NCBI GenBank assembly: GCA_033239525.1
Contig: BSYO01000023.1
Location: 15,246,763 to 15,310,762 of the forward strand
Length of the DNA: 64,000 bases
From: Nepenthes gracilis
Taxonomy: Eukaryota; Streptophyta; Magnoliopsida; Caryophyllales; Nepenthaceae
Direction of reading: 5' to 3'
Shown: in pieces, positions 33,925 to 43,685 of the stretch
Position numbering within the stretch: position 1 is the first letter of the stretch
Layout: every line of letters begins with the position of its first letter
Program-made: the position numbers and the translations under genes
Notes under the pieces: model-generated
The model's input: the letters and a program-made list of their open reading frames with translations, nothing else
What the model was told of the DNA's origin: nothing
Databases searched by the model: none

Positions 33925-34495
33925 GATCTTTCAAACGCAAGCAGGTTGAAAGCCGATTTTGATCCAGATCGGCAATTATTTGAAAAGCCGATTTCAAGCA
34001 TAAGAAGGCTGAAAGCCGATTTCGATCCAGATCGACAATTATTTGAAAAGCGGTTTCAGCGTAAGCGGTTTGAAACCGATTCGATCGGATCGGCATTATT
34101 TGAAAAGCTGATTTCAAGCATAAGAAGGCTGAAAGCCGATTTTGATCCAGATCGGCAATTATTTGAAAAGCCGGTTTCAAGCATAAGAAGGCTGAAAGCC
34201 GATTTCAATCCAGATCAGCAATTATTTGAAAAGCTGGTTTCAAGCGTAAGCAGGCTGAAAGCCGATTTCGATCCAGATCGGCAAAACCGGTTTCAAGCGT
34301 AAGTAGGCTGGAAACCGATTTCGATCCAGATTGACCATAATTTGAAAAGTCGGTTTCAAGGGAAGCAAGTTGAAAGCCGATTTCAGTCCAGATCGGTAAA
34401 TATGATTTCAAGGATAAGCAAGTTGAAAGCCGATTTCAATCCAGATCGGTAAAGACGTTTTCAAAAGCAAGCTGACTGAAAGTCGATCTAGAATT
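33925..34495. repeat. Tandem array of 53-63-bp units in the 3' region of element B
   Basis: About ten units, with starts near 33946, 34009, 34069, 34129, 34192, 34255, 34308, 34369, 34422 and 34484. Each carries GAAAGCCGATTTCGATCCAG and AATTATTTGAAAAG. The 63-bp form is a multiple of three, so open frames with a 21-residue repeat appear on both strands, but these are by-products. The array lies between the antisense gene start and the polypurine tract. Confidence 0.9.
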
Positions 34496-34605
34496 ACAAC
34501 TGGTTGATGACAAATTTAAACTGGAATCAGCGAAATATTAGGATAAGAACTCGAATGACCCTATTAGAAAAGACATATCGCCAGATTAAGAATTCTATCC
34601 TGCCG

Positions 34606-34619
34606 ACATGGGGGACTAG
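34606..34619 (+). other. Polypurine tract of element B
   Basis: ACATGGGGGACTAG directly before the 3' LTR. Confidence 0.8.
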
Positions 34620-35038
34620 TGATGGGTACAACTGTATATGATTTACTTTTATGGCCCATTAAAGGAAGCCCATCGAAGAAAGCCCATTGGTTTTGGAGTT
34701 ATTGCAATTAACACGTGAAGATGACGATTATGAAAGATGGTTGTACAACCGTCCGAACCAACAGTAACGGATGAAACTGATTATAAGGGAGAAGAACAGA
34801 CATTACCGGAATGATCAAATCAGGAAGAGAGGAGAAGAAGAGGCTTATAAAAGGAAAGGACTTTCATAAAGGAGGAGAGGCTTTTTTTTCTTTCAAAAAA
34901 AGGAGAAAGGACAAGCAAATAAAAGAAAAACGTTGTGATGCCTAAATTCAAGACTTCTGTAAATCACTGCATGATTTATTCTTTCATGATCTCAGCAATG
35001 AATGCTTTTCTTTAGATCTTGAATTCATAGTCGCATCA
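34620..35038 (+). repeat. 3' LTR of element B
   Basis: 419 bp, about 98% identical to 25242-25660 by eye; followed by GCTGG, the TSD. Confidence 0.95.
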
Positions 35039-35096
35039 GCTGGAATAACTATTTTATTCCCACATAATTCTATTCCAGCAACCAAACGTACCGTTA

Positions 35097-36705
35097 GGCT
35101 CAATTTTTCGGCAACCAATAATATTGCCGAGTATGAGGTCCTATTAGCCGGATTGCGGTTAGCCAAGGAATGCTTTTCCAAGAGACTGACAGTTTACAGC
35201 GACTCCGAGCTAATCGTTAACCAGGTTAACGGAGGCTTTGAGGAGAACAACCCTCTCTTGACCAAGTACTTGGCAAAGGCAAGGGAGGTCGCCCAGGGTT
35301 TCGACAAACTGACCCTGGTTCACGTTCTCCGAACTGAAAATTAGAAGGCGGACCAGCTGGCTAAAGTCGCTGCAGCTAAAGACCTGGAACAGTATACGAG
35401 GGACATGCGGGAGATCCTAGACGCTCCTAACATTGAGAAGTGAGAGGCAATGTAGATTTTCGAAGTAAAAAATTAGATGTCACCTTTCCTAAACTATCTG
35501 GCGGACAAATCATTTCCAGAGGATGTGGAGAAGGCCAAATGGGTCAGGAAGATAGCTGGCTGGTATGCTGTGGTTGATGGATGGCTGTACCGCTGTGGCT
35601 ACTATACTCCATACCTCTGCTGTCTAACTCGTGAAGAGGCTGACTACGCTTTAAGCGAGGTCCACCTTGGGATCTGTGGGTCGCACATTGGCAAAAAAAA
35701 ATTGGCCTTCAGGGTCATGCGTCAAGGCTATTACTGGCTCATGATGAAAAAAGACACGCTGGAGTTTGTGAAGAAATGTGAAAGCTGCTAGCTTCACAGC
35801 AACCTTTACCGCTAGCCATCCGCAGATCTGAAGGCCCTTCTGGCCCTTTACGTAATGGGGGCTTGATCTTCTCGGCCTGTTTCCTATTGCCACGGGGCAA
35901 AGAAAATGTATAATTGTTGGCATTGACTACTTCACCAAGTGGGTCGAAGCCGTTCCACTGGCTAAGATTACAGAGCATAATGCCATGGAGTTACTCCACC
36001 AGATCATCGTCTGTAGATTCGCCGTCCCTGAGGTCGTTGTGACCGACAATGGAACCCAGTTCTCGGGGAAACGCTTCACCAAGTATTGCCCAGCCTTGGC
36101 ATCAAGCTGGTCCACACTTTGGTGGCATACCCCCAAGCGAACGGACAGGTGGAGGTGACAAACTGAATGTTGCTCCACGGGTTAAAAACTAAGATGGAGG
36201 ATGTAGGGGACTCTTGGGCAGACGAGCTCCCTTTCGTTCTTTGGTCTTATCGAACAACCCCGGAGGAACCAATGTGCGAGACACCCTTCATCCTCTGTTA
36301 CGGGACTGAGATGGTAATCCCGGTTGAAATCGGGCTTTCAAGTCTCAGGGTGAAGTCTTTCAACCCACTGGCTAACTCCCAAAAAATCAGGAAGCACTTA
36401 GACTTGTTAGAGGAAGCCCGCGACACTGCTAGAGTACGGACAGCAGCCTACCAACATCAAATCACCCGATACTACAATAAAAAAATTAAGGCATAACGAT
36501 TCGATGTAGGAGACCTAGTCCTACGAGGTATCGAGGCCACGGGCAAGCTGGCCAACCGCAATAAGCTCTCCCCTAATTGGAAGGGCCTTTCCTCATCTCC
36601 GCCATCCTGCGAAACGGAGCTTACAAATTTTCGAGCCAGGACGGGAAACTGGTTCCGCGAACGTGGAACGCCATCCACCTCAAACAATATTTCCAGTAGC
36701 AAACG
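35097..36705 (+). pseudogene. Pol of element A, second part: rest of second RNase H and integrase
   Basis: Continues the second RNase H right after the MITE (ATNNIAEYEVLLAGL, YSDSELIVNQVN, then a stop in the ENxKAD motif at 35342). Catalytic Asp/Glu positions are visible. Integrase begins near 35420: the zinc-binding part (VHLGICGSH, CESC) is open at 35477-35791. The catalytic core is broken by frame changes (35792-36130), while PQANGQVEVTN with the third acidic residue is readable near 36130. The C-terminal part 36167-36496 is open (ELPFVLWSYRTTPEEP, LLEEARDTARVRT). It ends near 36700. Confidence 0.85.
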
Positions 36706-36870
36706 CAGGTACATATTTGCATTATTGTTTCCACTTGCTTGCGTGTTTTGAATTCGCAAAAAATATGTGTTTACTTAGCATCCTTCCTTTGTGCATGTAT
36801 ATTGTTTTCTCTTTGCAGGTTACCCAACTTAGACTGCTCTTAAGTCGGGAGGGTCTTCACCCTCTTGTTA

Positions 36871-37112
36871 AACCCTGGTCATCCAGGCGGCCCATTAGCG
36901 GTCGTATTTAAACTCTGGTCATCCAGGTGGCCCATAAGCGGTCTATTATAAACCCTGGTCATCCAAGTGGCCCACAAACGGTCTAATATGAACCTCGGTT
37001 ATCCAAGCTGCCCATTAGCGGTCGTATCTAAATCCTGGTCATCCAGGCGGCCTATTAAAGGTCGTAGTAAGCGTTAGTCATCCAAGTGGCCCGATAGCGG
37101 TCAAAACCTTGG
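36871..37112. repeat. 40-bp tandem repeat of element A
   Basis: Six units starting at 36871, 36911, 36951, 36991, 37031 and 37071, consensus AACCCTGGTCATCCAGGCGG then CCCATTAGCGGTCGTATTTA. The same unit occurs in inverse orientation in element C at 57443-57600, in the matching place between integrase and antisense gene. Confidence 0.9.
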
Positions 37113-37407
37113 GGGCTTACCACCGTGACATGTGACCTCCTCTGCGAGGAGATAGCGTGATCGATCGGCAGTCGAAGGGAGCATCCTTCTCCAACGTTGG
37201 TCGTCCAAGTCATCACTAAGGCAGTGCTACCAGGCTAGCTTACACAACCACCTGCCAAGCCTAAGAACCTCGCTTCTTAGGTAGTCCAACAACGGCAGCC
37301 GGCCAACCAAGTTAGCCGCCCAATGCAACAAAGCAAGCAAACACCAGAGCAGTAAAAGCTAATGGACACAGAATTGAAAGAATTTTCATTTTATTGCTTT
37401 GAATGTG

Positions 37408-39257
37408 TTACGAATTACATTTTACGTACGTGAATACACGGGATGTCACAAAAATGTACAGCATAGGGGGCTGCAGAGGCCCCTGAATATCACGGGGCTC
37501 CCCAACAAGGTCGTCTCTATGTTGTGCCACTCTGTTGGATAGATTGACGAACTCAATTGGGAAGCCAGGATCAATCAACAGTGCAATGCGCCGACCGACA
37601 TTGATCCCCTCCAACAGCCATGCGCGCATCATGCCCTCGACCTCGTGGGGACGGATCCGGAGACTCAGATCATTCTCTAAGGTTGCTACTCACCCGGCAA
37701 GTCGTTTGAGGTGCGCTTTGCCTCGATCATCCTCCTCTTCTAAGAGAGCAACCTCAGCCTTCAAGTTGGTGTTCTCCGTCTCCACTCCCGCCAAGACAAC
37801 CTCTAGGGCTACAGTCTCCTCGCGGTGCTCGCCCCCCCGAAGCAGCCAGCCTGGCATCCAACTAGGCGATCTCCACCTTCCTATCGGCAATTGTATGGTC
37901 GTGCTGCTCCACCACCTTGAGGATGGAGGAAGCCAGCTTCCTCGGCTGCACAAGAGACAAACAAAGAACAAGTTAAAAATCTGGGAAAGGAGAAAGTACA
38001 CAGAATCAATCGCCAATGATCATACCTCCCAAAATCTCCTCATGGGCCTCTCGGGCCTAGCCTCTAGACCTAGCCTAGGCAGCGGTGGCCCAGGATCATC
38101 CTCTTGAGCCGAGCTGGTGGCAGCTTCTTCCAAAATACTCTCTAGCAGCTCATCAGTATCGTCCATGGCAACTGTGGGCTCCTCAGCTGCAGCCTTCACA
38201 ACAGCGGCTGTAGGGTCAAGCTCCAGCATTGGCTCCACAATAGGAGGCCGCGCAACTTGAGAGCTAACGGATGGCTCCCGCACCTCCACCACTGGCTCAC
38301 AAGCAGGCTTCATAAAGGATTCTATCAATGCTGCACAAGGAACCACTTGTAGCGCGGGCTGCGCCAGGATGACTCCCTCTCTAGAGTCCACCGGCCGATT
38401 CTCGTGGGTCTTCTCCAAGCCCGCGGTACTGCCAAGACCGCTACAGATCCCGACAGTGATATAATCTACACGGGATGACGACGATGAAGGCGTCTCTAGC
38501 ACCTTCTCAGGCAACGGGGCAATAAACCCTTCATCAATATGCCGCATACGGATGATCAAGCCTTTAGAGTACTCTGGCCGCATCATCCTTGCTGGCGGCA
38601 TGGCCTTTTGAACCGGGGAAGGCTGTCTCTAGTTCACCTTCCTGGTTTCCTCCCTAGAAACTAGGAAGTGCCTCTTAAAGTCCGCAACGTGTTCCTTGAC
38701 AAACTCGGTTAACCACTCCAGGGACACCATCTCCGCCACAGACGACATCCTTGTATACACCTCCAAAACCTGGCCCCAATCATTCGCAAGGGGCCAGGTT
38801 GCCCCCACGCTCACGAAGAAGAACCGATTTTTTCAATTCTTGAGCGAGTCGTACATGGCCGTATTTATTTTCAGGCCAGAATGGGGGACGAGTGATATCC
38901 ATTCGCCCCCTGGTTTATCTTGAAGAGGCCCTTCACCATCGACATTCTTAGCTTCTTAGAATGTTTTCGAAGAAAAATACATAAGGTATACAGATACCGG
39001 ATGGCATTGACGTGGGGTTGAGCTATTGGGACTCGTAGGGCTCGTAGAATGGACAGCAACTCGTCAAGCAACGGAAGACGGAGACCGCTCCTTAGGTGGG
39101 CCTCATAAACTGTGATATGCCCTGCCGGTGGAGCAAAGGCTCTGTCATCCTTTCCAGTGACCCTCCAAGCGATTTCCTTTGGAATGTTAAACTCTACGCA
39201 CAAAGCCTTAACATCCCCCTCTCTGAGGACAGAGGCAATGTCAGCGACGGATGCCAT
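37408..39257 (-). pseudogene. Antisense gene (aORF) of element A, intron-containing
   Basis: ATG at 39257, opposite to gag-pol. The N-terminal domain (39257-38871) has PPAGHITVYEAHLRSGLR and PHVNAIRYL, then a frame change. A helix-rich piece follows at 38814-38629. An acidic, Val/Pro/Glu-rich segment of 190 codons (38601-38036) runs into a GT-AG intron at 37946-38035. The next exon has a coiled coil (37690-37945, RLAG to LKAEVALLEEE). The C-terminal motif WLLEGINVGRRIALLIDPGFPIEF ends at 37408. A few frame changes remain. Function unknown; the layout equals that of D and B. Confidence 0.7.
37946..38035 (-). other. Intron of the element A antisense gene
   Basis: On the minus strand GGGAG|GTATGA at the donor and TCTTGTGCAG|CC at the acceptor; 90 bp with a T-rich 3' part. 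It lies directly before the coiled-coil exon, as in D. Confidence 0.65.
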
Positions 39258-39353
39258 GGTTTGTAGGATGGGCTAGGGTTTTTGAGAATGAAAGTTAGAG
39301 ACAAAGAAGCTGAAGGCTAGGAGGCATAAAAGGCTTTCGAAATGTAGAGAGAA

Positions 39354-39361
39354 ATTTAAAC
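39354..39361 (-). promoter_or_regulatory. TATA-type box upstream of the element A antisense gene
   Basis: The minus strand reads GTTTAAAT 97 bp before the ATG at 39257. The same octamer precedes the element C antisense gene at 55152-55159. Confidence 0.45.
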
Positions 39362-39545
39362 GGCAAGAGCACTTTAAAATCCCACATAAAGGATGCCGTC
39401 AGTCCTATCACGTGTTGCCTCCCTACTTGGCTCCTCAAAAGGCCGATCTTTGACGCATTAATGGCTAGAATATCCGCACAACCAAAAGAAGACGCGTGTC
39501 TTCTTCTGGTCTGCAAACTAGCTGATGGCCATGCATCAATCAAGG

Positions 39546-39790
39546 CTGGCAGAAAGTCTTCTAGAACTGACCGAAAATGGTCGACAGTTCTGGTCAATAT
39601 TCTTATCCAGAACTAACCAAAGACGGTCAACAATTTCGGTCAATATTCTTCTCCGAAATTAGCCAAAGACGGTCAATAGTTTCGGTCAATATTCTTCTCC
39701 GGAACTGGCCAAAGACGGTCAATAGTTTCGGACAATATTCTTCTCCGGAGCTGGCCAAAGACGGTCAATAGTTTTGGTCAAACCATCCTC
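39546..39790. repeat. 46-bp tandem repeat of element A
   Basis: Units start at 39592, 39638, 39684 and 39730, with a partial one at each end. Consensus is GGTCAATATTCTTCTCCGGA, then ACTGGCCAAAGACGGTCAATAGTTTC. Each full unit has two GTCAA (TTGAC) cores. It lies between the antisense gene start and the 3' LTR. Confidence 0.9.
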
Positions 39791-39889
39791 TCCGCCTTTC
39801 ATAGAGTCCTCCGGGATCCTCAAACGATGAAGGGCAGTAAGGGACATCCCATCATGAACATACCGGACCCCAGAATTTTGGCCATCGGC

Positions 39890-39901
39890 ATGAGGGGCTA
39901 G
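39890..39901 (+). other. Polypurine tract of element A
   Basis: ATGAGGGGCTAG directly before the 3' LTR. Confidence 0.75.
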
Positions 39902-40924
39902 TTATGGGTACACCGGAATATGGGCTGGCTCATGGTCAACGGAGACCCAAAACAGCCTACCGGACAGTCAACTTAAAAAAGGCCCAACAGGAGGCGAACG
40001 CCCAAATCCTAAAAAGCCCAAGACAGTCAACGCCAGCGTTGACCGTCTACACTCCAGCAGGCGGCTAACTGGCATGCAGACCGTCAACTCGAGCGTTAAC
40101 TGAAATCACTGTAGCATCAGGCAAAAAATAAAAGACTTTTTACGGGCCTGGCCCACTTGAGCCTACGATCTATCAGACGGCCAGCAACGTCTCTCCCAGG
40201 ATCTTTTACGATCCCAGCTGGCTCCCAAAATGAACATTGATAAAATTGGCGCCCTTCTCGTAAGGAAGACGCCAGATTTTTCCAATCTCCTGCCAACTGG
40301 GGCACTCCAACGGTAAAATACTCTGAAGGAAGGTGGGCAATTTGGAAAGCCACTGACCGCCGTGGAAGGAAGCTATCTTGGTCTGTTAGGTAACTAGCAT
40401 CGGCTCTGAAAGGCAGGCCAACCAAGAATAACACATGGGATCACAACTTTCAAAGGGGGGAGATCACCTCATCAACCATAAATAAGCCATAGAATTATCA
40501 TTCAAGGCACGCAAGCTTTTACTCACACAACGCCCACAACAACAACAGGGTCACACTTACAATTCTCTACTCTTTGCTGACACTCAAGAAACCCAAGGCA
40601 TACAAACGTGCTTCTGATAGTCGTTTATTGCCTCCCTACTATCCAGATTCAAGAAGATGACTTTGCCTCTCTTTCATCTGGAGATCCACACACTCTTGCA
40701 CTCTCTCTCTCTTTCAATTCTCAATTCCAGTAACATTCTCAGATTTTGAAGGCTGTTTACTGACTTGAGTATCAGAGTATTTTCGATGGGACAACTTTTC
40801 GCCAACACACTAACCTCCTGTTCGTTTGAGTGGTGTGCAAGATCCAAACTCAGCGAACGGAGCTGGAACCAAGACAAACGGATCAGCCCGAATATGTTCA
40901 AAGTTCGGATTCTAGGATGCGTTA
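39902..40924 (+). repeat. 3' LTR of element A
   Basis: 1023 bp, begins TTATGGGTACACC (one change from TG at the terminus) and ends GATGCGTTA, followed by the TSD ATTTT. About 90% identical to 19088-20110 by eye. Confidence 0.9.
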
Positions 40925-40929
40925 ATTTT

Positions 40930-41111
40930 AAATAATAATTCTATTATTTTTTTATTTACATCTTATTTTTTATAATTTTAAATAGTGAATTATTTCATAC
41001 AAGATGTATATATTATATTAATATTTATTTTAATAATATTCTATAATTTATTTATCCTTTTGTGGAGAAAATAAAAATACATTATTTTAATTATTAGAAT
41101 TTTTTTAGAGT
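40930..41111. other. AT-rich spacer between elements A and E
   Basis: No coding or repeat signal seen; presumably the host target region. Confidence 0.6.
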
Positions 41112-42158
41112 TGATGCATCACTGAATTTAAATTACTGGACAAATTAGGTAGTCACCTAATTCAGGTGTCCAACTTAAAACAAGTCCGTTCTTCGTTATT
41201 TCAAATATAAATCATACACACCATAATTAACAAATAAAATGTTAGAGGATGACAGAGCTCGCTACTTAGTATATTCTTTGACACTCAAATTAGTAATCTT
41301 TCTTAGTCAAATAGAAAGATGGGAAGAGAGACTGTAATACGTAGATACAATTATGAGAGGATTGAGTGTTGGTGGAGGGCTAGGCTTCATTTAATGAGCT
41401 CAAAGGGTGAGCGATTTAGATGTATGTACTCGCGAGGGAGTGACTTAGAGGATGAGAGTTGCACTCTTGGGAGAATGTCTCTCAGTTTGGGAGTTGTATT
41501 CTCGGGAGGGTAGCTTTTGTGTAAGGTAGAGGGGGTAGCACCCGAGGTGTTCGAATGTTTTGACGCTTAATTCTCCTGATAGTTTGATCGCTTAATCAAT
41601 TTGAGTATCAAGGTTGAGAGTGGAATCAGGATTAGAACTGGAGCCTGAATCGAAATCCTGCCCCCTTTCCTGTGGAGGAAGGCATTTATAGAGTGAGAGC
41701 TAGTCGCCAGCCCTAGGACGCATGACTCTCCAACCGTGAGTGATCGACACCATGCACCTGCGGTTATGGGCTACATGTGCTGCAATTTTGTGCCCCTAGG
41801 AGAGCCACAGTCGTGCTTATACCTCTGGCACCTTGCATCACTGTAATTCTCAAGGCGATAGGTTGACGGCTGCCGCCTGTGATCCTTGCTTCTATAATTG
41901 TCTAAGACCACACGGTGACAATGGCCATTTGGATTCATATGTTGAGTTGGAATGAGCAAAGTTACATCATGGGCTCGTCTCATGGTCGACTCCAATGGCC
42001 CATGTGTCACTGAGCAGTGATCCATGCTACTTGGGCCCACCGTCACGTGCTCTGGATTCTAAACCTAGAGGAGCTTTCTCATTGGGCTGCCACTTCTCAA
42101 TCCATCTTCGTTCTGCAGCCTAGGTTCTGGGTTAGCCCACGTACTACGGAACCCATCA
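41112..42158 (-). repeat. 3' LTR of element E
   Basis: About 1047 bp, TGATGCATCACT...GAACCCATCA. It aligns with 52064-53117 (for example the shared GTAATCTTTCTTAGTCAAAT). Minus-strand TATAAATG box is the complement of 41693-41700. Confidence 0.85.
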
Positions 42159-43583
42159 CTAGCCCCATATACTAGGAGGTTTGAATTTTCAACCCTTAGC
42201 ATGTCATTATGGTATGCCAGCTATAGGTCTTCATGCGTATTCCTTCCCTAGGCATGCTCCTTTCCTAGGCATCTTATGGATTTTTGCTCTATTTAGCAAG
42301 ATTTGATTCGATTTCCTACCACCAATAATCTTATGTCATCAGCGTAGTCTCTTCAGTTTAATGCTGACTAATCTTCTTCACTGGCTACAAATGGAGGGGC
42401 TCCCTATACCTTGGCTTCATGAAGTGTTACCCATTTGCCCAGGAGTGGTCACACTCTGTGCTAACATGGAGCCTACACAACCATAAGCCAAAATCGAAGG
42501 GAATTCTTCTCTAATGTTTGAAGTTGATGTCTGAGGATGCGCCTAAAGTCTACTTTGGTTACCCTCTTTGGCACCCGACCTAAATCGACCTCATGTTGTA
42601 CCGAGTGAGGTCCGAGTTTTAGGGGGTGGTTTCCGCTTCTCTCAACTAATGTCTAGTAGTCCTCACTAGTGCAGTGCTAAGAAGGAGGTGTCTCAGTCCC
42701 TCAAATGGGAAATTGTTGTTCCTCTTCCCATCCGAGTGAGCATCTCTATCTTCTACTGCTCATGGGAGGACTATTCTGCAATCTATTGGGGAAGGTACTT
42801 CCTTTTTTTTTTATTTTGCCTCCTAACTTAGGACAATGAAAGTACTTAAGAGAAGTAATCCCTGTTCCTGTTGAGAAAGCTCTTCTACTCTTTCTACTAG
42901 TGCGGCAGCTTGAGAGGCGATATAGCGGTGCCAGCAAATGAGCTTTCCTTTTGCAATTATCTGTCTGAAGTCGGTTGGACAACTATAGTTGGGTCGCTAC
43001 TCTATGTATTTTTTATTGCCTTTTGATTTGTACGTCCACTATTGTAAGCATGTTGTATGTTGTAAAAGAAATTAATGAATGAATTTTCTCGACCATTTTT
43101 GTCTTCATTACATGTCTCAAATATTTTTGTTTGTTTCAAATGGTTGAAGCACTTGAATGTTCCTTTTTGTTGCGTGGTTTTTGATAGTCTGACAACTCGG
43201 GCCACTGATAACTCGATTTTCTAATAATCCGACTAACAATAATGTGTCCCGAGTGCATGGCTAGGAAGTAAACCAACCGAACTTGTCTCGAGCTTGTCAG
43301 TGTTGCATGACACCGATCTGACGTCTTAGAAAATGGTGCATTAGGGCATCATTACCTGCACCACCCCGCCGATTCATTAATTTAGGTGTCCGAGCTACTA
43401 GCTTTTAGTAGGCTGCTCGGTAGATGTAGTGTCAGTCATCATAACTGACCTAGCAAACTAAAGCGCCACAGTACTCCATGGTGCGAACACTTGTCGCAGT
43501 TATTATGGAGATGGTGCCAAAATAGTTGAGATGTGCCTCCATGGTGCCCTCAAATGATGCCATCGCGAGACCAAGGCTTTGGC
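42159..43583. other. Long non-coding stretch of element E between 3' LTR and antisense gene
   Basis: Begins with the polypurine tract (the minus strand reads AGTATATGGGGCTAG at 42159-42173). The rest is mixed-composition sequence with no convincing open frame on either strand and no obvious tandem array. It corresponds to the 3' untranslated region that holds the 46-bp and 63-bp arrays in A and B. Confidence 0.5.
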
Positions 43584-43591
43584 TATTTAAG
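43584..43591 (+). promoter_or_regulatory. TATA-type box upstream of the element E antisense gene
   Basis: TATTTAAG lies 95 bp before the ATG at 43686, matching the box and spacing found before the element D antisense gene. Confidence 0.4.
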
Positions 43592-43685
43592 TGCTAACCC
43601 TCAACTATTTTTACACTTCTATATTATTCGAATCTCTCTACCCTAGTTTACTCTTCTCTTTTCTCTGATTTCTATTCTTTTTCAA

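Larger units (their letters stand above)
25242..35038 (+). mobile_element. Element B: young Tat-type Ty3/gypsy retrotransposon nested in the MITE
   Basis: LTRs of exactly 419 bp each, TSD GCTGG (25237-25241 and 35039-35043), primer-binding site, gag, protease-RT, two RNase H domains, integrase, antisense gene, about ten 53-63-bp repeats and a polypurine tract. The LTRs differ at about 9 positions (roughly 2%), almost all transitions, so this is the youngest insertion here. Coding regions nonetheless carry stops and one-base deletions, so it is not autonomous. Its LTRs are short for the group. Confidence 0.95.
24452..35093. mobile_element. PIF/Harbinger (Tourist)-like MITE, itself interrupted by element B
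   Basis: Flanked by TTA on both sides (24449-24451 and 35094-35096), the TSD of PIF/Harbinger elements. The ends are inverted: TGCCATGTTTGGTTGC at the left and the complement CGGTACGTTTGGTTGC at the right. Without element B and its duplicated GCTGG it is about 840 bp and non-coding: a short left arm, a long ATT-rich centre and a short right arm (35044-35093). Taking it out with one TTA restores an open frame through the second RNase H of element A. Alternative: a hAT MITE, but those have 8-bp duplications. Confidence 0.8.
19088..40924 (+). mobile_element. Element A: Tat-type Ty3/gypsy retrotransposon, host of a nested MITE and element B
   Basis: Equal-length LTRs (1023 bp), TSD ATTTT at 19083-19087 and 40925-40929, primer-binding site, gag, protease, RT, RNase H, second RNase H, integrase, 40-bp repeats, antisense gene, 46-bp repeats and polypurine tract. 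Removing the nested MITE plus element B (24452-35093 and one TTA) leaves about 11.2 kb, a normal size for this group. The LTRs differ by roughly 10% by eye, far more than the LTRs of the nested element B, which fits A being older. Confidence 0.92.

Noticed and set aside
33946..34302. Open frame with a 21-residue repeat, and a similar one on the other strand
   Set aside because: Both come from the 63-bp tandem array, whose unit is a multiple of three. Units of other length break the frame, and nothing precedes or follows it.
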